Shown here piece by piece: positions 1 through 7,049 of a stretch of 8,412 bases of DNA. The stretch spans positions 1 through 8,412 of the forward strand of contig CAZCXH010000196.1 of assembly GCA_964502525.1 (NCBI GenBank), read 5' to 3'. A program made the translations under genes and the position numbers. The notes under the pieces are model-generated. The model was not told the DNA's origin. It saw only the letters and a list, made by a program, of their open reading frames with translations, and made no database searches. Origin of the DNA: DATLYB01 sp964502525. Lineage in GTDB: Bacteria > Bacteroidota > Bacteroidia > Chitinophagales > CAIOSU01. The stretch's first letter is position 1. Each line of letters begins with the position of its first letter.

Positions 1-30
1 TCCAGAAGGCTCCAGAAGGAGAGGGAGCAA

Positions 31-54
31 GTGGTAGAATTTTTAGAACTGCCC
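31..54. repeat. Terminal repeat of a small inverted-repeat element (right end only)
   Basis: Positions 31-54 match the right end of the MITE-like element at 5298-5322, with one substitution and one extra T in a T-run. Both finish with TTAGAACTGCCC or its close variant TTTAGAACTGCCC. The outer edge (GCCC) faces right, so the body of this copy lies left of the window or has been lost. No matching left end (GGGCAGTTCT) is visible in bases 1-30, which instead hold two adjacent copies of TCCAGAAGG. The element could be a MITE or the end of a full insertion sequence; no transposase is visible. Confidence 0.6.
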
Positions 55-116
55 TCATGCTTCTCATGTTCACATCTGCGCGCTCAAATGTCACACTCAT
101 CCCCATGCCCAACTTG

Positions 117-187
117 CTGGCCTACCTGGATTCGAACCAAGACTAACAGCTCCAAAGGCTGCTGTGCTACCGTTACACCATAGGCCA
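117..187 (-). tRNA. tRNA-Gln (anticodon UUG)
   Basis: Read on the minus strand, this folds as a complete cloverleaf. The acceptor stem is TGGCCTA/TAGGCCA with discriminator G. The D stem is GTGT/GCAC around a GG-containing loop. The anticodon stem is GCAGC/GCTGT with loop CTTTGGA, giving anticodon TTG. The T arm is CTTGG-TTCGAAT-CCAGG. The 3' CCA is not encoded, so it must be added after transcription. The gene is divergent from hutU and has its own -7 promoter element 11 bp upstream. Confidence 0.95.
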
Positions 188-198
188 GTAGCAGTCGG

Positions 199-206
199 CA
201 AAGTTA
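199..206 (-). promoter_or_regulatory. Bacteroidota-type -7 promoter element for tRNA-Gln
   Basis: On the minus strand the sequence is TAACTTTG, an exact match to the Bacteroidota -7 consensus TAnnTTTG. It ends 11 bp before the tRNA, as expected for a short leader. I see no clear TTG -33 element; that position is occupied by the 8-bp tandem repeat. Confidence 0.6.
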
Positions 207-207
207 G

Positions 208-239
208 GTGATTCGATGATTCGTTAATTCGGTGATTCG
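208..239. repeat. Short tandem repeat, four 8-bp units
   Basis: There are four consecutive 8-mers: GTGATTCG, ATGATTCG, TTAATTCG and GTGATTCG. They share the core ATTCG, and a decayed fifth unit (ATAATGAA) follows. The array lies between divergent tRNA-Gln and hutU, starting one base upstream of the tRNA -7 element, so it covers the -33 region of that promoter. Confidence 0.7.
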
Positions 240-324
240 ATAATGAACCGGGATATCAGGTTTCCATTTTCCTAATCGAAGCAGAGAATCAACACATCAA
301 ATCAAATTCGCTATTTTCGGAGAA

Positions 325-1986
325 ATGACAACGCGTATGCTTAAAGCACCAACCGGAACGCAACTCACCTGCAAAGGCTGGATTCAGGAAGCCGTGCTGC
401 GCCTGTTGCACAACAACCTTGACCCTGCCGTTGCGGAAAAGCCGGATGAACTGATAGTGTATGGCGGCACGGGAAAAGCTGCCCGCAACTGGGAGGCGTT
501 TGATCTGATAGTAAAGTCGCTGAAAGATTTGAACGATGACGAAACCCTGCTCGTCCAGTCGGGGAAGCCTGTCGGAATTCTTCGCTCGCACAAAGATGCG
601 CCTCGGATTTTGATTGCCAACTCCAACCTTGTCGGCAGGTGGGCTACCTGGGAGCATTTTCGCGAGTTGGAAGCAAAAGGCTTGATCATGTACGGGCAGA
701 TGACCGCAGGCTCATGGATTTACATCGGCTCGCAAGGCATTGTGCAGGGCACTTACGAAACCTACTTGTCGCTTGCGGAAAAACATTTTGGCGGTTCGCT
801 GAAAGGCATGCTGAATGTTACTGCCGGGCTGGGCGGCATGGGTGGCGCGCAGCCGCTGGCAATCACCATGAATGAGGGCGTTTGTCTGGCGGCAGAGATG
901 GAAGAGTGGCGCGTCCGCAAAAGAATCGAAACTCGATACCTGGACAAGATGACGCGCGATATTGATGAAGGCATCAATTGGGCATTGCTGGCGAAAGAAA
1001 ACAGGGAAGCCGTTTCTATCGGCATTGTTTGCAACGCGGTGGATTTGCTGCAAAGATTGATTGACCGCGACATCACCCCGGACACGCTTACCGACCAGAC
1101 CTCCGCTCATGACGAGCTGAACGGTTACTGGCCCCAAAACATGAGCGTAGAAGAGGCAAAGGTGCTGAGAGAAGAAAAACCGGAGAAATATCGCGAGTTC
1201 TCGCTCGACACCATCGCCCGTCATGTCAAGCTGATGCTTGAGTTGCAAAAAAGGGGAGCGATTACGTTTGATTACGGCAACAATATTCGCGGTCAGGCGC
1301 ATGACAAACGGGGAGTGAAGGACGCTTTTGATTTTCCCGGATTTGTTCCGGCTTATGTGCGCCCCTTGTTCTGCGAAGGCAAAGGTCCGTTCCGGTGGGT
1401 TGCCCTGTCGGGTGACCCTCAGGATATTTTCACCACGGATGAGGAGTTGCTGAAATTATTCCCTGAAAATAAAGGTCTTGCGCGCTGGATAAAAATGGCG
1501 CAGCAACGGATAGCATTTCAGGGCTTGCCCGCCCGCATCTGCTGGCTGGGGATGGGTGAGCGCGAAAAGGCAGGTGTGTTATTTAATAATCTCGTCAGGT
1601 CAGGCAAGGTGAAAGCGCCAATAGTCATCGGTCGCGATCATCTTGACACCGGTTCAGTCGCGTCACCCAATCGGGAAACGGAAGGCATGCTTGATGGTTC
1701 CGATGCCATTGCCGACTGGCCCATCCTGAATGCGCTCATTAACACTGCGGGAGGAGCAAGCTGGGTGTCGTTCCACCACGGAGGCGGAGTGGGCATCGGC
1801 TACTCGCTGCATGCCGGGATGGTCATCGTGGCTGACGGAACGGATGATGCCGAGCGCAGATTGCGCAGGGTGCTGCACAACGACCCGGCCCTGGGCATCA
1901 TCCGGCATGCCGATGCCGGATATGAGACGGCTGCGGAGAACGCAAAGCGGTTTGGGCTTGATTTGAAGGAGAGGCTGAAAGATTAA
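325..1986 (+). CDS. hutU: Urocanate hydratase (urocanase)
   Basis: This enzyme converts urocanate to 4-imidazolone-5-propanoate, the second step of histidine breakdown to glutamate. It is cytoplasmic and uses tightly bound NAD+ as an electrophile. The protein is 553 aa, close to the usual ~555, so it is complete. Visible family features are the N-terminal YGGTGKAARNW (46-56), a glycine-rich NAD-binding stretch TAGLGGMGGAQ (166-176), and the signature FQGLPARICWLGMGER (398-413) with the conserved cysteine at 406. FHHGGGVGIGYSLHAG (483-498) is also typical. The start is the ATG at 325 with a weak GGAG just upstream; Met5 is a possible alternative. The gene stands alone: no hutH, hutI or formiminoglutamate gene is within the window, so the rest of the pathway must be elsewhere. 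A terminator-like hairpin follows the stop. Confidence 0.97.
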   Translation: MTTRMLKAPTGTQLTCKGWIQEAVLRLLHNNLDPAVAEKPDELIVYGGTGKAARNWEAFDLIVKSLKDLNDDETLLVQSGKPVGILRSHKDAPRILIANSNLVGRWATWEHFRELEAKGLIMYGQMTAGSWIYIGSQGIVQGTYETYLSLAEKHFGGSLKGMLNVTAGLGGMGGAQPLAITMNEGVCLAAEMEEWRVRKRIETRYLDKMTRDIDEGINWALLAKENREAVSIGIVCNAVDLLQRLIDRDITPDTLTDQTSAHDELNGYWPQNMSVEEAKVLREEKPEKYREFSLDTIARHVKLMLELQKRGAITFDYGNNIRGQAHDKRGVKDAFDFPGFVPAYVRPLFCEGKGPFRWVALSGDPQDIFTTDEELLKLFPENKGLARWIKMAQQRIAFQGLPARICWLGMGEREKAGVLFNNLVRSGKVKAPIVIGRDHLDTGSVASPNRETEGMLDGSDAIADWPILNALINTAGGASWVSFHHGGGVGIGYSLHAGMVIVADGTDDAERRLRRVLHNDPALGIIRHADAGYETAAENAKRFGLDLKERLKD

Positions 1987-2013
1987 GATTCGCGTAACTT
2001 GAATTGAACCTAA

Positions 2014-2050
2014 ACTAAACCGCCTTATTCGGCAGGCTTTAGTGTTTTTA
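2014..2050 (+). terminator. Probable Rho-independent terminator after hutU
   Basis: ACTAAACCGCC (2014-2024) pairs with GGCAGGCTTTAGT (2031-2043), leaving two single-base bulges and a 6-nt loop TTATTC. It is followed by GTTTTTA. It lies 27 bases after the hutU stop and separates hutU from dnaG. Confidence 0.55.
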
Positions 2051-2089
2051 TCCCGAAACAAGTGTAAAAAACGAACTGTGATCGGGATA

Positions 2090-2140
2090 TACCATCGGGT
2101 ACTATTTGGTACAAGTTCGGAAACCTGTTTACCGATGGTA
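2090..2140. repeat. 51-bp inverted-repeat segment upstream of dnaG
   Basis: TACCATCGG (2090-2098) and CCGATGGTA (2132-2140) are perfect 9-bp inverted arms around a 33-bp centre. The segment sits in the 206-base stretch between the hutU terminator and the dnaG start. It has the same overall length as the palindrome at 5021-5071 and resembles it in one internal block. It could be a regulatory site, a decayed small repeat, or chance. Confidence 0.4.
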
Positions 2141-2249
2141 AACCTTCAGCAATAATCAGGTTGCGTGAAATCCGGAAGGTCAGCCATTGTTCTTAAAAAA
2201 GAAATCCACATCGTCATTCTTTCAATCTGTACAACCTATTTTTGATTCC

Positions 2250-4187
2250 ATGATTTCGCAGCGTTCCATCACACTCATTCTGGAGACGGCCAACATCGTG
2301 GAGGTGATTGGCGAATACGTGCGGCTGAAGCACCGCGGCTCCAACTATGTGGGGCTGTGTCCGTTTCACAACGAGAAGACGCCCTCGTTTAACGTGTCGC
2401 CCTCGCGCGGCATCTACAAATGCTTTGGCTGCGGTGCGGCAGGCAACGTCACCAAGTTTTTGATGGACCACGAGCACTTCTCCTATCCCGAAGCGCTGCG
2501 CCATCTGGCCGACAAGTACCATATCGAAATCGAGGAAATCCGTTCTGAGCGGCCTGAAGACAAGGCAGAGGAAAACCTGAAGGAGAGCCTCATGGTGGCA
2601 AACGGGTTTGCACAGAAGTTTTATTCTGAGACGCTGCTGAACACCGATGACGGGAAGGCGATAGGGCTGAGCTACTTCACCGAGCGCGGCTTCCGCGATG
2701 ACACGGTGAAGAAATTCCAATTGGGGTTTGCGCCAAAGGCTGAAGATGCTTTCTGCAAGGAAGCGGTCAAAAGCGGCTACAACGAAGATATTCTTAAAAG
2801 TGCCGGCCTTATTTCGGAGCGGGGGAACAGGACGGTTGATTTTTTCCGCGAGCGGGTGATGTTCCCGATACACAACTTTTCGGGACGCGTGGCGGGCTTT
2901 GGGGGAAGGATACTGACAAACGCGAAGAACGCCCCGAAGTATGTGAACACATCGCAGACGGTGATTTACGACAAAAGCAAGACGCTCTATGGGGTGTTTT
3001 TCGCGAAAACTGCCGTGAGGAAAAATGACGAATGCCTGCTGGTGGAAGGCTATACCGATGTGATTTCGCTGAGCCAGGCGGGCATCGAAAACGTGGTGGC
3101 GTCATCGGGCACCTCGCTCACCACCGAGCAGGCGAAACTCATCAAGCGGATGACGCGCAACGTCACCATCCTCTACGATGGCGACCAGGCGGGGCTGAAG
3201 GCTGCATTGCGCGGGATAGATATTTTGCTGGAAGAAGACCTGAACGTGCGCGTGGTGGCGCTGCCCGAAAAGGAAGATCCTGACTCATTCGTGCGCGAGC
3301 AGGGCGCAGTGGCGCTGCAGGAATATATTGCGAAGCATAAAAGCGATTTCATATTATTCAAAACAAAATTGCTGCTGGGCGAAATCGGCAACGACCCCTA
3401 CAAGAAAGCAGAAGCCATCAAAGACATTGTGGCATCCATTGCGATCGTGCCTGATGCCATCAGAAGGCAGTTGCTGCTGAAAGAATGCGGCTTCCTGCTT
3501 TCTGTTGATGAGCAGATCCTGGTGAGCGAAACCAACAAGCTGAAGCGTGCGAAGTTTTCCCGCGAGGCAAATGTCCCGAAGCGCGATGCGGAGATGCTCC
3601 TCCCCAACCCCGAAACATCGCACCGCCAGCGCGTCAACGACACGCAGGAGATCCTCGATTTGCATGAGAAAGACATCATCCGCCTGCTGCTTGAATATGG
3701 CAAGGAGCAAATTGAAACGGAAGACGATCCTGAACGGAAAATGGAGCCGGTGACAAAGCTGATCCTTGCGGATCTCAAGGACATCTCTTTTGAAAACCCG
3801 ATGCTGAATAAAATATTGGAAGAATTCGTCAATGGCGTTCAGAATGAAAACATCCCCGACCAGCAATATTTTGTGAACCACCCCGAAAAGGAAATCAGCG
3901 ACCTTGCCATCGGGCTGGTGTATTCGCCTTACGAAATCAGCCCAAACTGGTACGCCATGCACGACATCGTGGTAACAGATAAGCGGTTCATGTTCCGGCA
4001 GGACATCCGTAGCTCGATGAGCCGCTTCAAGATGAAGCGCCTGCTGAAGATGATTGACGACTGCCAGCGCCAGGCAAAGCAGGCAAAAGGCGAAGAGGAG
4101 ATTGGCAGCCACCTGCGCAAGCTCCACAAGTACCAGGATATCAAGAAAGAACTGGCAAAGGATCTGGGGACGGTGGTGGTGAGGTAG
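2250..4187 (+). CDS. dnaG: DNA primase
   Basis: DnaG makes the short RNA primers for leading- and lagging-strand DNA synthesis, working with the replicative helicase DnaB. The protein is 645 aa from the ATG at 2250. This start is chosen because family members begin at this point (MISQRSITLILETANIVEVI); an upstream TTG at 2187 would add 21 unconvincing residues. Domains in order are the CHC2 zinc-binding domain (Cys37, His40, Cys58, Cys61), the catalytic core with the basic motif ERVMFPIHNFSGRVAGFGGR (201-220), and the Toprim domain with EGYTD (266-270) and DGD (310-312), whose acidic residues bind metal. The C-terminal region from about 465 onward is expected to bind DnaB and is always the most divergent part. 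TATTTTTG at 2237-2244 fits TAnnTTTG but is only 5 bases from the ATG, so I do not claim it as the promoter. The gene converges on the next one with a 9-bp gap. Confidence 0.96.
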   Translation: MISQRSITLILETANIVEVIGEYVRLKHRGSNYVGLCPFHNEKTPSFNVSPSRGIYKCFGCGAAGNVTKFLMDHEHFSYPEALRHLADKYHIEIEEIRSERPEDKAEENLKESLMVANGFAQKFYSETLLNTDDGKAIGLSYFTERGFRDDTVKKFQLGFAPKAEDAFCKEAVKSGYNEDILKSAGLISERGNRTVDFFRERVMFPIHNFSGRVAGFGGRILTNAKNAPKYVNTSQTVIYDKSKTLYGVFFAKTAVRKNDECLLVEGYTDVISLSQAGIENVVASSGTSLTTEQAKLIKRMTRNVTILYDGDQAGLKAALRGIDILLEEDLNVRVVALPEKEDPDSFVREQGAVALQEYIAKHKSDFILFKTKLLLGEIGNDPYKKAEAIKDIVASIAIVPDAIRRQLLLKECGFLLSVDEQILVSETNKLKRAKFSREANVPKRDAEMLLPNPETSHRQRVNDTQEILDLHEKDIIRLLLEYGKEQIETEDDPERKMEPVTKLILADLKDISFENPMLNKILEEFVNGVQNENIPDQQYFVNHPEKEISDLAIGLVYSPYEISPNWYAMHDIVVTDKRFMFRQDIRSSMSRFKMKRLLKMIDDCQRQAKQAKGEEEIGSHLRKLHKYQDIKKELAKDLGTVVVR

Positions 4188-4196
4188 AAGAAGATT

Positions 4197-4913
4197 TCAG
4201 TTTCCGCTGATGCCCATTCCGGGGCTTGAAGTGATTTGCTCTATGAGCTTAAGGCGCCTGCCGAATTCGTTCCAAACTTCGTACTGCACTGTGGTTTCAA
4301 GCAGCAGGCGGTTGTAGTTGTCAATCACCCTGTCGCAGTAATCAATGGCTTTATCATTCTGATGGCTGATGTAGCTTGCCTTATCGCGAAACCGCTGCTC
4401 GTCATCATCAAAGCTCACGTAGTCAGTGGAGAGCCGGTTGTCGTGGGCATAGGTGATCTTCAATTCGCTCAGTCGTTCCCACAGCGGCTGCTCATCGTCA
4501 TCAATGTATTTGTCCTTCAGTCCGTTCAACTCGTTGATTTCTTTTTCGAGTTGCTGCATCTTTTTGTGGTAATCCTGTATGTCGTCATTGGTTCCATTCA
4601 CCTGTTCAGAAAATTTTTCAGCCGCGCGGGGCATCTGCAGGTTCACCTGGGCTATGATATGGTCGGCTTCGTTGCGCGTGGCGGTAATTTTCTTTTCCAC
4701 CTGCTTCAGCTCCTTGCGCACCCTCTCCACATGCTTTTCCAACCCTGAAAACTGCCTGCGCAGCGATGATGCTTCATCCTGGCGCTGCTTCTCGCTGTCA
4801 TGCAGTTGCAAGTATGTGTTCAACAGCTTTTCATCACGGGGCGTCCATTCCTTTTTTTCGTCATAATCAAACGAAACTTTATGAAAGGGATGTTCAACGA
4901 TTTTCTTTTTCAC
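4197..4913 (-). CDS. Coiled-coil protein of unknown function
   Basis: I do not recognise this protein. From the GTG at 4913 it is 238 aa, highly charged and rich in Glu, Lys and Gln, with no signal peptide or membrane segment. Residues from about 30 to 155 look like long coiled-coil helices (for example LEKHVERVRKELKQVEKKI and MQQLEKEINELNGLKDKYI). A more compact C-terminal part contains YVSFDDDEQRFRDKASYIS. An in-frame ATG at 5030 would give 277 aa. I prefer the GTG because the extra 39 residues use different, more AT-rich codons and do not continue the charged pattern, and because the palindrome at 5021-5071 covers that ATG. The start is therefore uncertain. The gene converges on dnaG with 9 bp between stop codons, so any terminator for either gene must overlap coding sequence. 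Confidence 0.75.
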   Translation of the reverse strand: MKKKIVEHPFHKVSFDYDEKKEWTPRDEKLLNTYLQLHDSEKQRQDEASSLRRQFSGLEKHVERVRKELKQVEKKITATRNEADHIIAQVNLQMPRAAEKFSEQVNGTNDDIQDYHKKMQQLEKEINELNGLKDKYIDDDEQPLWERLSELKITYAHDNRLSTDYVSFDDDEQRFRDKASYISHQNDKAIDYCDRVIDNYNRLLLETTVQYEVWNEFGRRLKLIEQITSSPGMGISGN

Positions 4914-5020
4914 GGTTAAGTGTTTTAAACCTATACGTAATTGCAAGATAGGCGTTGCTATCAGGGAAATATACCAAGAGTAGTCAAATTTCCGAAGGAA
5001 CGAGACGTACTCTTGATTAA

Positions 5021-5071
5021 TACCGAACATTCCTCAGTTCAGTTTGTTTGAAAACCTGAGTTGTTTCGGTA
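5021..5071. repeat. 51-bp imperfect palindrome upstream of the coiled-coil gene
   Basis: Three nested arm pairs are visible: TACCGAA (5021-5027) with TTCGGTA (5065-5071), CTCAG (5033-5037) with CTGAG (5056-5060), and TTCA (5038-5041) with TGAA (5049-5052). The central loop is 7 bases. There is no T-tract on either strand, so it does not look like a terminator. It includes the alternative ATG at 5030 of the coiled-coil gene and could be an operator or a structured leader. Confidence 0.45.
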
Positions 5072-5126
5072 CAAAACAAGCGGGGATTCTCCATCCATCC
5101 GATGTTTACCGTGGGGTATAATTCCC

Positions 5127-5161
5127 AAAAAACTTCGGGGAAACGCTTGCGCATTTCCCCG
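5127..5161 (-). terminator. Rho-independent terminator (minus strand)
   Basis: On the minus strand CGGGGAAA (5161-5154) pairs perfectly with TTTCCCCG (5143-5136) around a 10-base loop. The downstream side is AAG and then six Ts (5132-5127). There is no T-run on the plus-strand side. It is the first convincing terminator after guaB, although 220 bases past its stop, and would also insulate the coiled-coil gene. It could instead end a separate small RNA. Confidence 0.65.
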
Positions 5162-5230
5162 ATGAGGGCAGAGCACAGATAAGCCGAAGCTCACCATGAA
5201 CACATCAACAATGTAGCCTGACGGCTGTTA
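5162..5230 (-). ncRNA. Possible structured RNA upstream of the terminator
   Basis: On the minus strand three small hairpins stand in a row immediately before the terminator: AGCC-GTCA-GGCT (5226-5215), ACAT-TGTTG-ATGT (5214-5202), and TGAGC-TTCG-GCTTA (5193-5180), the last with a stable UUCG tetraloop. With the terminator this could be the 3' untranslated region of guaB mRNA or an independent small RNA of roughly 100 nt. I see no reading frame here and no match to the SRP RNA, RNase P or tmRNA motifs that I know. A promoter is not evident. Confidence 0.25.
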
Positions 5231-5248
5231 AGGCGCAAGGAAACATTC

Positions 5249-5326
5249 ATAAGGGCAGTTCTAAAAATTACTCTTTTTTTTATCGCCTCACCCGTAAGTG
5301 TTAGAATTTTTTAGAACTGCCCATAA
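5249..5326. mobile_element. 70-bp MITE-like element with ATAA target duplication
   Basis: The element occupies 5253-5322. Its left end GGGCAGTTCTAAAAATT and right end AATTTTTTAGAACTGCCC are inverted copies, matching over about 17 bp apart from one extra base. It is bounded directly by ATAA on both sides (5249-5252 and 5323-5326), consistent with a 4-bp target-site duplication. The interior holds a run of eight Ts and no reading frame, so it is non-autonomous. A matching right end occurs at 31-54, so the family has at least two members here. The transposase family is not identifiable from this sequence. It sits between the guaB stop and the terminator at 5127-5161. Confidence 0.7.
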
Positions 5327-5381
5327 AACATTTGCCAATAAAGAGGCTCAGCGCAATCCAACCTTCCTGGCAGCCGGAGGT

Positions 5382-6857
5382 TTAAAACTTTCTGCTGTAG
5401 TTGGGCGCTTCCTTCGTGATAAAGACATCATGAGGATGGCTTTCCGCAGTACCTGCCGCTGTGATGCGGGCAAGGCTTGCTTTCTTCAGAGAGGGAATAT
5501 CCTTGGCTCCGCAATAGCCCATGCCAGCCCGCAATCCGCCAACGTATTGGTACATGACTTCAGCGAGAGAGCCTTTGAAGGGAACACGCCCCACGATGCC
5601 TTCAGGCACAAGCTTCTTAATATCGTCTTCTACGTCCTGGAAATAGCGGTCTTTGGAACCTTCCTGCATGGCTTCGAGAGAACCCATGCCGCGGTAGGAC
5701 TTGAATTTGCGACCTTCATAAATGATCGTTTCACCTGGCGATTCTTCCACACCGGCAAAAAGGGATCCCGCCATGATGGTGTCGGCACCGGCAGCAATGG
5801 CTTTCACGATGTCACCGGTGTAGCGGATGCCGCCATCCGCAATAAGGGGCACCTTTATCGGGTGGAGGGCAAGGGAAGCTTCATAGATAGCGCTCAACTG
5901 CGGCACACCCACGCCTGTCACCACGCGCGTGGTGCAGATCGAGCCGGGACCCACGCCCACCTTCACCGCGTCAGCGCCTGCATCGGCAAGGGCCTTTGCG
6001 CCATCCTGCGAGGCTACGTTTCCAGCCACCACCTGCAAGTCTTTAAATTTTTTCTTGATGGTTTTCAGGGCGGTAATCACACCGCGGGAATGACCGTGAG
6101 CAGTGTCGAGCGTCACCACGTCAACTCCTACGCTGACCAAAGCGCCTACCCTGTCGAGCATGTCAGGCGTTACGCCAACGGCAGCGCCAACGATGAGGCG
6201 CCCGTAGCTGTCCTTGCAGGCGTTGGGAAAACTCTGCACCTTGATGATATCCTTATAGGTGATAAGCCCGACCAGTTTGCCTTCTTTATTCACCACCGGC
6301 AGCTTTTCGATACGGTATTGCTTCAGGATTTTTTCCGCTTTCTTGAGGTCGGTGCCTTCGGGAGCGGTGATGAGGTTCTTCTTTGTCATCACTTCCGACA
6401 CCAGGCGAGAGTAATCCGTTTCGAAGCGCAGGTCGCGGTTGGTGAGGATGCCCACCAGCTTGCGGCTGCTGTTCACCACGGGAATGCCGCCAATCCTGTT
6501 TTCAAGCATGATTTTTACAGCCTCACCGATTGTGGCTCTTTCAGGCAGCGTGATGGGGTCAATGATCAGCCCGCTTTCGGAACGCTTCACCCTGCGCACC
6601 TGGTCGGCTTGCTGCTCGATGCTCATGTTTTTGTGGATGATGCCGATGCCGCCTTCCTGCGCCATGGCGATGGCAAGCTGAAACTCGGTGACGGTGTCCA
6701 TCGCGGCTGACACGACAGGCAGGTTGATGCGGATTTCCTTCGTGAGCTGGGTGGTGGTGTCCACTTCGCGCGGAAGAACTTCGGAGTAGGCTGGAAGCAA
6801 CAGCACGTCATCGAAGGTCAACCCTTCACCGGCAAATTTTCCCTTCGATAACTGCAT
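5382..6857 (-). CDS. guaB: Inosine-5'-monophosphate dehydrogenase
   Basis: GuaB oxidises IMP to XMP with NAD+, the rate-limiting step of guanine nucleotide synthesis, in the cytoplasm as a tetramer. The protein is 491 aa from the ATG at 6857, the usual size. The longer frame from 6935 adds 26 residues that lie outside the family, so I use the inner start, which gives the standard opening EGLTFDDVLLLPAYSEVLP. The TIM-barrel core is interrupted by a pair of CBS domains (about residues 96-208), which in this family regulate activity in response to nucleotides. The catalytic loop is GPGSICTTR (303-311) with the nucleophile Cys308. IMP-binding DGG (341-343), the flap segment YRGMGSLEAM (388-397) and Arg404-Tyr405 are present. 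No guaA lies next to it. A -7-like element precedes the start, and a terminator lies 220 bp past the stop, beyond a MITE. Confidence 0.97.
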   Translation of the reverse strand: MQLSKGKFAGEGLTFDDVLLLPAYSEVLPREVDTTTQLTKEIRINLPVVSAAMDTVTEFQLAIAMAQEGGIGIIHKNMSIEQQADQVRRVKRSESGLIIDPITLPERATIGEAVKIMLENRIGGIPVVNSSRKLVGILTNRDLRFETDYSRLVSEVMTKKNLITAPEGTDLKKAEKILKQYRIEKLPVVNKEGKLVGLITYKDIIKVQSFPNACKDSYGRLIVGAAVGVTPDMLDRVGALVSVGVDVVTLDTAHGHSRGVITALKTIKKKFKDLQVVAGNVASQDGAKALADAGADAVKVGVGPGSICTTRVVTGVGVPQLSAIYEASLALHPIKVPLIADGGIRYTGDIVKAIAAGADTIMAGSLFAGVEESPGETIIYEGRKFKSYRGMGSLEAMQEGSKDRYFQDVEDDIKKLVPEGIVGRVPFKGSLAEVMYQYVGGLRAGMGYCGAKDIPSLKKASLARITAAGTAESHPHDVFITKEAPNYSRKF

Positions 6858-6873
6858 CCGAAAAATTTGCGCG

Positions 6874-6881
6874 TAAAGATA
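6874..6881 (-). promoter_or_regulatory. -7-like promoter element for guaB
   Basis: On the minus strand TATCTTTA differs from the Bacteroidota consensus TAnnTTTG only at the last base. It lies 16 bp before the guaB ATG, a normal spacing for a short leader. No clear TTG -33 element is visible about 20 bp upstream. Confidence 0.4.
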
Positions 6882-6974
6882 GGAATGATTTGATGATGTG
6901 CTAATTGGATGTCTGCAATGGGTGAATAAATCCAATACAGCTCATGTCAGCAAAGGAAGGTATTGCTCATCGGC

Positions 6975-7049
6975 ATAGACGGATGCCGCTCGGATGCGCT
7001 GCAAGCAAACCCGGTCCCACATTGACGGTTAGGTTGGTTATCCGTCTAT
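6975..7049. repeat. Inverted repeat in the guaB/hypothetical gene interval
   Basis: ATAGACGGAT (6975-6984) and ATCCGTCTAT (7040-7049) are perfect 10-bp inverted arms. The left arm overlaps a competing local hairpin CGGCAT/ATGCCG (6971-6976 and 6983-6988). Within the right half, GACGG (7024-7028) can also pair with CCGTC (7042-7046). The rest of the 287-base interval between the divergent genes holds no reading frame, apart from the guaB promoter element and a GTTAA-ACG-TTAAC palindrome at 7067-7079. Confidence 0.4.

Noticed and set aside
1..60. Open frame from the left edge reading SRRLQKEREQVVEFLELP
   Set aside because: It reads straight through the repeat end at 31-54 and into the tRNA region without family resemblance. 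I cannot separate a transposase tail from chance.
208..239. CRISPR array
   Set aside because: The units are only 8 bp and have no unique spacers; this is a simple tandem repeat.
4236..4748. 170-aa hydrophobic open frame on the plus strand
   Set aside because: It is antisense to the coiled-coil gene. The apparent hydrophobic segments are the complement of its Glu/Lys/Gln-rich codons.
5253..5322. The inverted ends as a bidirectional terminator
   Set aside because: Neither side is followed by a T-run after the stem, and the flanking ATAA duplication fits an insertion better.
5298..6710. 470-aa open frame on the plus strand
   Set aside because: It lies antisense to guaB, whose family motifs are complete. 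The long opening follows from guaB codon choice, and the product shows no recognisable domain.
6972..6990. GGCATAGACGG resembling the attC outer box and spacer (GGCATAACGG)
   Set aside because: It needs an inserted base, the inner arm GGCTTGGCGT and a GTTRRRY partner at the right spacing are absent, and the palindrome here pairs different bases.
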